Part shown: one piece after another, positions 11,301 to 23,300 of the stretch | Layout: each line of letters begins with the position of its first letter | Position numbering within the stretch: the first letter of the stretch is position 1 | Assembly (NCBI RefSeq): GCF_015706575.1 | Contig: NW_024037076.1 | Location: 22,324,898 to 22,388,897 of the forward strand | Reading direction: 5' to 3' | DNA length: 64,000 bases | DNA from: Patiria miniata | Taxonomy: Eukaryota; Echinodermata; Asteroidea; Valvatida; Asterinidae | Notes under the pieces: generated by a model | Seen by the model: only the letters and a program-made list of their open reading frames with translations | What the model was told of the DNA's origin: nothing | Databases searched by the model: none | Translations under genes and position numbers: made by a program

Positions 11301-14300
11301 CACACAATGTACAGACTGTGCATGAAACAGTGTACACGTGCGATTAGTGTACACGTGCTGGCCGATGCATCGATCACGGGCCGTGCCATTGATAAACAGA
11401 TGTCAGTTAGTGTGTGGGACTTTTCACTCGACACTTCTTACAAACCGCAGAGCACGATGCCGACTTATACAGAGGAATTTGTGTGGTTTTGAGGAAATGG
11501 GACTGAAAGTAACACGCTGACATAGGCGAAATGGCGGCTTACAAAGGCCGGCTTAGAAATGAAAATGTCAATGGAAATGCATTAGAGACAATCGGGACTT
11601 TCGTCAGACGGCCGATTTAAGCAATATGACGGTTTATACGATGTCGGTTTAGCCGGAGTTAATTACTGTATATGAAACAACCCTGAAGCATATGTTTTGT
11701 TGCATTGTGATGTTCAACATAATACTTTGTTCCATCGAATAATGTTGTTTGTGTACATGTACCTATCATGTAGATGTGTTGGAGAAATGTATTTCAAGAC
11801 AGACAAGCTGAAAAATTGGAGTCCACAGCCACAAACCCTTGCAGGGTTTGAGCGCATTCGCACAGTAGGAAAGGGTGAGTCTTCTAGTCACATTTGGTAA
11901 TGATTTTTAACTCCTTTCCCTTTGAGCATGATGGTTATTGTCTGGTAGACATTTTGACAGTACATGTATACATGTTTTGTAGATGGAAAGTTTTTTTTCT
12001 GGTTTCCCCTTTCTTTCTTGCAACATACAGTAGGTGGAGGATTGTCCTCACGAAAAGACAAAATTGATTTTGGAAATATATGCTTACATTCATGACAATA
12101 TGTTAGTTGCTGTGGTGTTGGCAGAAAGCCCTTTTTTAATGCACAATGTATCAGACTGATAAATGACCGATGACTTTCTGTCTTTCAGGCCCCTCTAAAA
12201 TTCTTGAAATTCTTAACAGTTTGCAAACTGGTATTTTGAAAGTATAATGCCATGAATGCACAAGAATTCTTACAGCTACATATGAACCAAACAAAATAAG
12301 GAGACCAATGGTCAAGCTGTTATGGGTACATTAATGGAGAACTATTTATTCTGAGGCTACTAGGCTGGACCAAATTGAATTAAGGAATTCTACAAGGCCA
12401 AATCACATACACATATAACAAAAAAGAATCCTCATAAACACAATACAGTCAAACTTTGATATGAAGAGCACTGTTAATACAACATCCTGCTTACAACAAG
12501 CACAATTTTAGGTCCCAAGTTTTTTTTCTTCTTTGTTTTCCATTACTAATAATGCAAGATACCCAGTACAAGTACATGTAATTTGTAAAGTCCCAAGGAC
12601 CTTGTTATAAAGGTGTTCGACTGTACATCGTTGGAAAGTAAAATGAAAGAGACAAAACAATTATAAAATTTGTGTTTTTTGTTGTTGTTGATTTTGTTTT
12701 TTAACATAAAGCAAAAGGGAGGGAGGGTGGGAAGTAAATTGTTGAAGTCAGTGCTGCTGCGGCTTGAATCAGAATGAAGCTGATCGCACTTGCCTTCACA
12801 ATATAAACCCATTTCATGACAAAGTAAAACAATACAAAATTATTTCATGGAAATTGCCCCAGTGATTGTCCATCTGTTTCCATGACTCATGAGGGAGAGT
12901 AGTAGTTGGAAACAGGATGTTGGGACCCTCCCATGTGGGGGCCATTGACCAACACTGACCATGATGTGGGTCAGTGTTTTTAACCTTACATGTATATTGT
13001 CTCCTGTAGTTCAGTAAAACAAAAATGTTACTTAATGATTTGCATAATTCCTTTATCTTTACATTATGTTTACATTTATGTGATAGGTTTTGTGTTTGTG
13101 CATTGCGAATGTGAGGGAGGTTGTAAAGTGCAAATTTAATAAAGAAAATATTAGTGCATTTCAAATGTTAAAACTATTACTGTGATAAATTGCAACAAAT
13201 ATAATTGCCTGTGAAAAATGTATGTAATCAATGCCCAAATGTGACATTTTAATGAAAAATGAACAATAATTTTCCAAATCAGGAGCATATGGAGCAGCAG
13301 TCTTGTACAGGAAAAAAGACGATGACTCCTTGGTTATTCTGAAGGAGATAAATATGCTGGATCTATCAGCTTCTGAACGCCAAATGGCCCTTAATGAGGT
13401 ATGTACCATGACTGAGATTTCATTTAAATTTTCTTATATCAAAATTTGAATTGTTTGTAGGTTTTTTGGTTTATCTATAGGCCTGTATAATCAAACGTGG
13501 CCATGGTACTGGGAGCCATAGTGTCTGGCAGCCAATTACATAAATTTTGAACAATACATAATTTACTCTAATGTTATAAGATGAAATAATTGTATTTGTT
13601 GGATGTTGTTACGCAATATACAGCAGGGCTGTAGTCAAGTCCATCTCAGGTCTCTGCAAGTCCACCACAAGTCATCTAGTCCCAGTTCAACTCACAAGCT
13701 ATCCTAATCAGGGATCCTACACACAAGGATAAATGACTTTCCTGAGTTCTAGTACAAAATGCACTGAGCTGACTTGCCTTAATTAGTTAGACGCGTGATA
13801 ATGGGCATTACTACCTGTAGGCTTGTAATTGCGAATTTTCCAGGTGTGCCATTTTTTTTTTTTTTTTGTGTGCATGATTTCAAAAATGGAAATATTCATA
13901 AAACTGTAAGCAAAACTACTCCTTATGCTATATAATTGTTCCCAAATTGTTAAAAAATAATTACTTTAGGATATAACAGATGGTATTGTGCAGTTTTTGC
14001 CATCATAGATGAAGTATTTACCCGGGAAATAAACGTCAAATTTCGAGGAAAAACACCGTTTACCCAAATTTCGTTTTAAATTAGGCTTTCCATACAGAGT
14101 TTTTGAGAGATGTGGTCCTGAACCGATAAAATAAAAGCGAACATTTCATAGTTCATTTCAAAGCTAAAGATATTGTGCTTGGCGTTAACATGGTTATGTA
14201 GATATCACTTATCATAATCTATATATATATATATATAAGAGCAAGTTTTACTCGGCCTCCGAGAAATGTTTGCTCCCTAAAGGATCCGAGACCGCCGGCT

Positions 14301-17300
14301 CCCGCGACGCCAAAAATCCCACCACATCCGTAGAAATATGGGTTATTTTTGGGGCCTGTTTTGGAATTACTCACTCACTCATTCACACTCACTAAGTTGG
14401 CCACAGCTGAGCCCTGCACCCGATTTCATCAAACTCTTCGTAACTTACGATGCATCGCAGCGCTGCGACGCGTCGTATCTCTACGACACATTGCAGCTGC
14501 GACGTGTCCTGCGATCCATTTCACAAAACACGTCGTAAGTGCGACGCGTCGTATGTGTATTTATAGCACAACTGGGTGACTGTTTTATGTATTTATTCAG
14601 CGTACAGTAAATAGTCGTCTGATATTCATCAAAGAGCCGTCCGGTCTCAGCTCGAAATTTGTTAAAACATAAAACAAAATGGTGGTCGTGCGATGCAATT
14701 TTGCAGGAAAACAAGCTCTCAGTGGACTGTATAGCTACTTTGAAATTTCAACTGCAATATTCCAGTCTAATTCATAATTATTCAATGAATTTTCTATTTA
14801 CAACTTTACACACATTGCCTCGGTATTATAATTTTGTTTATGGCATTAAACTGGCTAAGAAAGGGACTCTTCTTATTTTGCGATGACCACTAGACACGTC
14901 GTAACTTGCGACGTGTTTTAAGCCGTTGTCAAGGAACTTACGACGTGTTCAACAAATCGCAACTTTCATGAAAAGGATCATACGACGCGTCGCGAGTTGC
15001 GACGTGTTACACAGCGCTTCGTGAAATCGGGTGCTGGCACGGATACTCCATTCGTCATGATTCCTCATGCATGCATCTAGCTCATTTGTCTCTTCCACCC
15101 ATGTATCTCTCTTCAGTACATTGATGTATAATGCCTTTGGTCTGCCTGTATGTCTTCTCCATGAGTCGGCTGCCAGAGTATTAGCTGGCTCGTGGGTAGC
15201 TCAGGATGACGGAGGCAGTGTCCTGCTAATTCCATCCTTCTGTAGGCAATTTTGTCCCCAACCTTAGGGAGCTCCCCATACAGATCTGTGTTATTAATAT
15301 GATCTCTCCAGTTGATGTTGAGTACAGCTCTCAGCATATGAGTATAGGTGCCGTTGAGTGACTTCTCCAGGACAGATGTAAAGTCCATGTTTCGCACCCA
15401 TAGAGCAGTACCGATTCAACTGTGGCTAGGAAAAAGCTCAGCTTTACCTGTCTTGTTATGTTGGCGTTCCACACACTTTTCGTTTTGTTGAGGGCTGTCT
15501 TGGCTAGGGCTTTCCTGATCTTGATATCACCCTGAGTGGAGTTCACCCAAAAGACTAGATATTTGATGTCTGTTACTTCCTTGGGATCAACAAAGGATTG
15601 ATCCATTGCTTTAAATCCACTAGCAGTTGTTGGAAGAAACAGACCACTATGAACGTGAGTAAAGCTGTTTGGCTTTGCTTTATGGTTGAACAAACTCGAA
15701 TCAAACTTGAATCAAACTTTTTCTAGCAGGTCTGTTTAAGTTGTAAGAAGTTCAAGTTTACGTTTGTTGACCACTCTTAATGCTGTGACTTAATTATGAC
15801 TTTTCTCCATGATTCAGATTTTGTTATTTAATGGTAACACTGAACATTTTCATATTACACGGTCTTAGCCCATACCCAGTGCATTGTACGTTCGCATTCT
15901 ATTGCATTTATAGGCCATTGCACGTCCCCTGTTATCCTTCAGCGTCGTGGTATATCCTTGAGAACTAAGCAAACATACTGTATATCATGTCTGGCACATA
16001 CTGTATATGATGTCTGGCACCAGAGTCTGAGTCACGAGTCACTTTTCTTTAGTTGTTCACCAATCTAATCTATTTTTTGTGTGTATTATTTTTCAATCAT
16101 CCCGTCTGTCCCAGTAAATCCCAGTGTATATGGTTTACTTTGTGTGTGTACCTTGTGTGTGACCCAAAATTCCATTTTAGTACCGGACACTTTTTGGCAT
16201 GACATCGGGCTCTGGTGCTCGTTGTGCAGGCACTAGGCGAGCGTGCACGGCCCTGGATACGATTTTCCACGGCGCCGTGTTTTGTCTATGGAGTACAAAA
16301 GAATGCTACGTTCATCGCACAAATACGTAACGTTATGTTTTTTCTTTTGATAAAAATATGTGACTTGAGTCACGAGTCACAAAGCTCAAATCTGAGTCAT
16401 CATGGTCGAGTCCAAGTCCAAGTGATTTTTACCCTTCAGCCGAGAGGCTCGAGGGGTATTGTCATCGCCTAGGGCGTCCGTCCGTCCGTATGTCGTACCG
16501 TTCTGACCATACCCCCCTTGTGGGTGATGTTCCTTTCAGGACACATCACCCCACTATTTTCACAATAGAAAAACATCACCCAAGAAGAGAATCTTTAGAA
16601 AAAGGGATAATGGGAACACAATGCTATCACCCCACAATTCCGTCTGGCTAGACCGGCCGTCCGTCCGTCCGTCCGTCCGGGCAGCTTAGTTTCCGGATGA
16701 TAACTTGAGTTAGAAATGTTGTTTGAGATTGTAACTTCGGTACGGGGTTGCCCTTGGGAGTAGGCAAGTTGGGATTGGTTTTTAGGTCAAAAGGTCAAAG
16801 GTCAAGGTCACCGTGGTGAGTTAAAGGTAAATGGTTTCCGGATGATAACTTGAGTTAGAAATGAGATTTTGGTGTCTTACTTTGGTAGGGGGTTGCCCTT
16901 GGGAGTAGGCAAGTTGGGATTGGTTTTTGGGTCAAAAGATCAAAGGTCAAGGTCACCACAGTGAGTTAAAGGTACATGTAGATGGTTTCCAGATGATAAC
17001 TTGAGTTAGAAATCACATTTTGCTGTCTAACTTCGGTAGGGGGTTGCCCTTGGGTACAGGCAAGTTGGGATTAGTTTTGGGGTCAAAAGGTCAAAGGTCA
17101 AGGTCACCACGGTGAGTTAAAGGTAGATGGTTTCCGGATGATAACTTGAGTTGGAAATGAGATTTTGGTGTCTTACTTAAGTAGGGGGTTGCCCTTGGGT
17201 ACCTAGGCAAGTTGGGATTGGTTCTGGGGTCAAAGGTCAAAGTCACCATGTTGAGTTAAAGGTTAATGGTTTCCGGATGATACCTTGACTCTGGCTGAGG

Positions 17301-20300
17301 GGTTTCAACAGCAACGCTGTTATTTTCCAATGTGACTCGAGTTGAGTCCGAGTCACGAAAAATGTGGCTCGAGTCCGACTCGAGTTGGAGTCCTGGACTT
17401 CAGTCCTACAACACTGATGGAACTCACAGTTGTCAACCAAGCAACCAAGAGCAGTACTTGGTACCATCGCGCGATTTGCGCCCGCATGCAGACGCAACAC
17501 TAAGCAGGGTATACTCGCACATAATATTTTAAGATGTACCGGTATGTAACTTCATGTATCAATTATCAATCATATTATTCCAGATTCGTGTACTGAGCAT
17601 TTTCGACCACCCAAACATCATTAGCTACTATGACAGTTTTGAAGAAGATGGAACGCTTATGATAGAAATGGAATATGCAGATGGAGGGTGAGTACTTGCA
17701 TTTCTTCATTGTAAATTAAATCCATAATACTTTTTCTCTAAGTGTATAAATGAAAACAAATTTGTGTAAGGATGGTGGTCTTTCACAAGTCCATGTAGAG
17801 TAAAATTTCTCTACAATGAACATGACACAGAGTTGTAATGACTCAAGTCAGTGTCGAGTCCAACTCGAGTCACAATTTTTGGTGAATCAACTCGACTTGA
17901 GTCCCTAAGGGAAAATGACTCGAATCAACTCGAGTCACTGCAAGCAAATGGCTCGACTCGACTTGACTCAAGTCCAGGGTTCGAAATTAGCGGTAGCCCG
18001 GTAGCCAAATGCTAGTCAAAACGGCAGCGGGCTAGTCAAACTATTCTACAGTAGCCCAGCTGGCGAGTCAAAAAATTATTGGGATACTGCAAAGATGAAA
18101 GGACAGGAAAAAATAAATCATGAAATTCAGAAAGCAAATCAGCATCAATTTGTGTATAATTTAACAACTGTTTGAAAGGGTTAAATTATTAGATCTGTTT
18201 TTTGAAAACACTGACAAAATTGCCTCAGAATAGATGAGAAATCAGTTCGAAATGGGTAAAAAGAACTTTACTTACAACCTTTACATCCAGATCCTGTCTC
18301 CTTGTTCGATCACGTCTGTTTTCACATCGCGTACTTGCGTGAGAACGAAAATGATAACGACGCGAAGATTTACCTACCTACATCCAATGAATTTTATATT
18401 TATTCAGGCTCGTTTGGATCACGTTTTAATACAGGTCTTATCAACGGTCATTTTAGATTTGTTTGTAAATGAAAATAAATCCTTCAAGTTTATTCAAAAC
18501 AATTGTCCGTCTTAAAAGACATTTTAGTCATCTGTTTAAGTTTAAGTTTTTACCCAATGACCGCCACAAAATAATTTTCATAAATTGTCATGCTTAAACG
18601 AGTGATCGAGTTCCACGAGTCCACGCAGAGGTTTTGGGAAGTGAGAGGTCTATTTTTGGCTAGGCTTGGACGGTATTTCGGTAGTACCGGATAGTCAAGG
18701 TTTTTTTTAATAACCGACTAACACCGACTAATGATTCATGAATACCGAAACACAGGTGAACTCGGTGTGGAATTTCAATACCGCGGTATTCTTCCTAGTG
18801 TTCAGAATCTTCGCAAAAGCCTTTCAAACAGAAAGACAAGCAACCTCTTTGACATGTTTGATTCCATTCTTTGTGGTTTCAGGCATCCAGTTTCATGTCC
18901 GCATTGTCAATTACCGTTGACAGATTGAACACAATTGTCAAGCTCGACTAGAAAACCTGATACTTCGGCAGCTGCAATACCACAAAGGCCTTTGAAGTTC
19001 TGCTAACGCCGCCGTGTTTGCGGTTTTCTTTGTGTGTAAAGTGTCTCCGCTGAAAGTTCAAACAATGTTTTACACGTGGGAATCTTTTGACGGTTGTGAT
19101 AAAAACTGGTCGTCTTAATTGTTTCTCCGTGGTTGTTTCAGAGAAATCTTACATCATCATGCGTAATTTTTGCCACAACATAGTTCCCAAGAATATCAGC
19201 AACAAGAAAAAAAACCGTGTCAATCTTGGTTATATGACTGCCAAAACTTGCAGGCTTCAGTCTAGTGCTATATGCGTGCGCTCGGAACAATTTTTTTTCA
19301 TTCATGTTTCGGTTCGATTGGTCCGTTAGTTATTCATCGGTACCGACGTTCAAAGGGAAGGGCCTCGCCTGAATATGCCGAGTGTCCAGATAAAAATCCA
19401 GAAAAGAAAATACTCCAAAAGAAAGCGTAATACAAGAACCATGATTTCTCACCCGTGGGAAAACCCCCCGTAATGCCCGCACAATCACACGTAAAGCTAC
19501 GCCCGTCCTGCTAGGCCCACAAGCACAATTGCACGTGCTTTTTCCCACGCACTGTGTAGATCAAGCTGATTGGCAATCTAAAACGGCGCTCGAAACATTT
19601 TCCATTCATGTTTTGGAATGATTGGTCCGTTCGTTATGAAGGTCGCGGCACCGACAACTTCATACACAACGTATTACAGCGTCCACAATTGCGCATGCGT
19701 AATATTGTGATGTTTACTATTATCAATCACGGACCGATCATGTGAGAAGGAGTACGATATTTTTTGTAGGAGTTTGATTTTCACATGACACCGGCGAAGC
19801 GCGTAAGGAGTCGCTGGTGGCCGGCATAAATTGCATGAGCCTTTTGAGTCACTCACAATGGATACCAACTGAAAAGCATACGTTCGCTAGGATCTGGGGA
19901 TCATCGCGTGGTCGGCCTCTGGCATCGGTCGACGATCTGCATTATTTTTTAGTGGACCTTGTCAAGTCAATGACTTACAAATTCAAAAAATGCAATACCA
20001 CAAAAAGTAAGCTTCCCGTGTTTAATAATCTGTTAGTGTAACAATGATATGTTGTTTTTACAAACAAATGGACTGATAATGAAAGTTTGAAACAAGACAC
20101 TTTTAGTGTAGGAGATTTGCGGCGTGAAGCATTTGCGTGATTTATGCTGCGCCGGCGGCTTATCAACTCGGCACGTGGTGCCTGGTGGTTAGTTATTTTT
20201 TCTTCTGATAATGACGTGACTAATACCCCACTTAACATAATACCGCGGTTTTAGTGAATACCGCGTTTTTTTTGTCACTGGATACCGCGGTATAGTAAAT

Positions 20301-23300
20301 GCAATACTGTCCCAAGCCTATTTTGGCACGATATTTTCTTTCACGTCATGCGATTTTTCAGTTTCCATTTCCATTTCTTAAGAAATCAATATACCAAAAC
20401 TAATTTTAAAAACTCTGACTTTTACACGTTAATTTTTCTTTTCCGAGGGGCCCTGAAGCGCGACACCAGGGGTCAACTTTCAGGCTCTATGCACATTTTA
20501 CATGTTTGGACATTGTTGTTAATGAGACACTCTATTAAAAAAAACAACATGCCAGCTAGTGAAAATACCTGCGGGCTAGTTAAGAGCCTGTTTCAGTAGC
20601 CCGGCTGGCCAGTGAAAAAAAAGTTAAGGTCAAACCCTGGAGTTCCTCATCATAATGACTCGACTGGACTCGAGGAAGGCTAATAAGACTCGAGTCCCAA
20701 AAATAAAAGCAGCTTTGCGAAAAATATTTGCAATGACTTACGCCGGTGCCGGTTTTTGTTCGCGTCAAGTTAGAATGGTCGTGAATAATGTTTATATGTG
20801 GTTTGATCAGTATTCCCATTAGTTGAATGGCGATCAGCTGGCACCCCCTTTTTTATTTTCATTAAGAGTCAAATAAGGTGTCACCACATGTAGTAGCCCA
20901 AACGAAAATAAAAAAGTCAAAAAATGACTTTCTCTCTTGTGATTATTTATTGTATAGTGTTCAAATATTTGTGACTTGATTCGACTCAGCTACACACTTG
21001 ACTCGACACGACTCGACTCGACTACACACTGTGACTAGACACAACTTGACTTGACCTTCTTAATTTAATGACTCGACTTGATTTGAGTTACTTCTTTAAA
21101 ATGACTAAACTCGACTCGATTCACAAAAATCAGTGACTCGTTACAACTCTGACATGACAGGGTCCAGAAATGATTGTTCAGTATAGCAGTAATCATTCAT
21201 TACAACCATTTTCAGCCACTGGCATGCTACTCTAAGTTGCAATGACAGCATTCATATACACTGTACATGTAGGGTGGGAGCCCATAACTTTTATTCAAAA
21301 GCTTCAGAATCAACCTCAAAGTCTGAAAGGGTTTTCCAACGTCATTACAGAAAGGAATTTCTGCCGGGTCAGGGTTGTGGTCTCTTCATTGTACTAGTCA
21401 GGCATTAAATTGCATTAGCACCCGCTACGCTTTTTGAAATAAGCGCTATGCTTAAATCGTGCTGCTATGCTACTGCTAGGCTATAAATTTTGCTTACGGA
21501 AAAAACATTTGCTTCCGTTTGTTCATAATCGTATAAGTGCGGCGACCTCACGACCTCCCCCCGCACCTTATACGACATGGGTACCGTGATGCCATTCATA
21601 CGAACCAGTGTTGGAGCAAAGGCTTTGACCCTCAAGGCCAAGGCCAAGGCCAAGGCTTTGACCCTCAAGGCCAAGGCTAAGGCCAAGGCTTTGACCCTCA
21701 AGCCTCGAGGCCAAGGCCAAGGCTTAACCCTCAAGGCCAAGGCCAAGGCCCTGTTTTATGAAATGACCACTGATATAGAACTAATTATAGTCACATGAGT
21801 GACACATCATCACGCAAGGGTGGATCCAGAACACAATTTGGGGGGGGGGGGGGCAAAGAAATTTTGGTCCCCCCCAAAAAAAGTGGGTCAAAAAATCACG
21901 GCTTGGGCTTCGGGGCCGATTTAAGGGCCCCGAAAAAGTTTTGGATCCGAGATGCTCTGTGGTGCGATTTGAGGCAATTTCTGACCATTTTAACCGATGT
22001 TTTTTGAGGAAAAGATGGTGGTGTACTCATTGCCTGCCTTTATTACGACGTCACATAAAAAAAAAATGGTTTCGTTTTTTTTGGGGGGGGGGCGGGGCAT
22101 GGCCCCTTTTGGCCCCCCTGGATCCGCCCTTATCATCACGAATTGCTCGTTACGAAGAACAACATTTCTTTCATTGCAATTAACATGCTCGCATAGGCCT
22201 ACACCGTTTTATGACTGCACTGTATCTATTAAAGTATAAGTTCAGGTCTTCAATATGGTTTAACTAAACAAAATAATGATTTACTTCTATATTGACACAC
22301 AATTCTCCCAAGTGTAACAAAAGGGGGATCCAAGAAACTGATTTGGGAAATTTTTATTTGCTGGCCCAACATGGTAAGAAATATCAGCATTATCTAAAAC
22401 AGATACATGCAAATGTTTAGCACTTATCAGGGAGACATATAAAACCAATCAGATCTATTCCATAGTTATATGCAATTAAAGTGATCATCTCATTAGCCCC
22501 ACAAGTGTACGGAATATTTTTGCAGCAAATTTACTACAATGGTAACAAAATGTGATGCTACAAAAGTGGAAGTGTGCCCAACACACAAATCTATAGGGTG
22601 CTTCCCTCCTCCATGGTAATACGATTAAAATGGTAACAGCAAAATTTCAAACAGATTTATCTGGAAAATGCAAAAATCTATGGGCCTTGAAGAGCCTTGA
22701 CTCAAAATTGCAAGGCCCTGAACCCTCAAGGCCAAGGCCAAGGCCAAGGCTTTTGCCCTCAAGCCTCGAGGCCAAGGCCAAGGCCCTAAAATCCAGCCTT
22801 AAGGCAGCCTTAAGGCCAAGGCCCAGCATCAAGGCGCTACATCACTGATACGAACATTATGCGTTTACAAGTAATAATTCCCTACGAAAGCATGTGCTGT
22901 GTTATGCTGCTGTGTAGTTCCATAGAGAAATGACCAAAGAAGTTCCAGCGATACGTACGTGTCACATATCCGCTCTGTGGACTGGACCACACCATTTGCG
23001 GTACTGGTTGTGCTTTCTTAAGAACAATTTACCAGCATTTCCACTGTTTAATTTGGAATAACAAACTTTTTATGGAGTCTGAAACATTTCCTTCGCAAAT
23101 TAATTTCTTCAACGGCACAGTGTAATTTTCATAAAGAATTTATTCGAGAAATGTTAAAGCACCTCTTACGATATCAATGGATCTGTCCATAAAAATTACC
23201 TCAACGTGCTGAATCGCAAAGTAGCATTCTGACGGTTACTTGCTTGTTGCTAATAGCAATTTGATAAGTTTGGTAGTTAAAAGGGACCTGTTTGTTCTTA

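Larger units (their letters stand above)
13624..17416. mobile_element. possible ends of a degraded GACTCGAGTC-rich element
   Basis: CAGGGCTGTAGTCAAGTCC at 13624 and GGACTTCAGTCCTACAACACTG ending at 17416 look like opposite ends of the same family as the elements at 17828-21151 and 54718-55697, with more ACTCGAGTC-type motifs at 16025-16040, 16360-16430 and 17333-17400. The flanks give no target duplication, so this may be two separate fragments. Confidence 0.35.
17828..21151. mobile_element. hAT-type element rich in GACTCGAGTC, interrupted by nested elements
   Basis: Ends CAGAGTTGTAATGACTC and GACTCGTTACAACTCTG are inverted repeats. The flanks carry a perfect 8-bp duplication ACATGACA (17820-17827 and 21152-21159), diagnostic of hAT-type insertion. 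It lacks a transposase frame. The left 150 bp and right 510 bp belong to this element; 17975-20639 is an insertion within it. Confidence 0.88.

Noticed and set aside
11026-11520. Cluster of overlapping ORFs on both strands
   Set aside because: They lie within the pogo-type non-autonomous element and arise from GTACATGTAC-rich sequence; none resembles a transposase.
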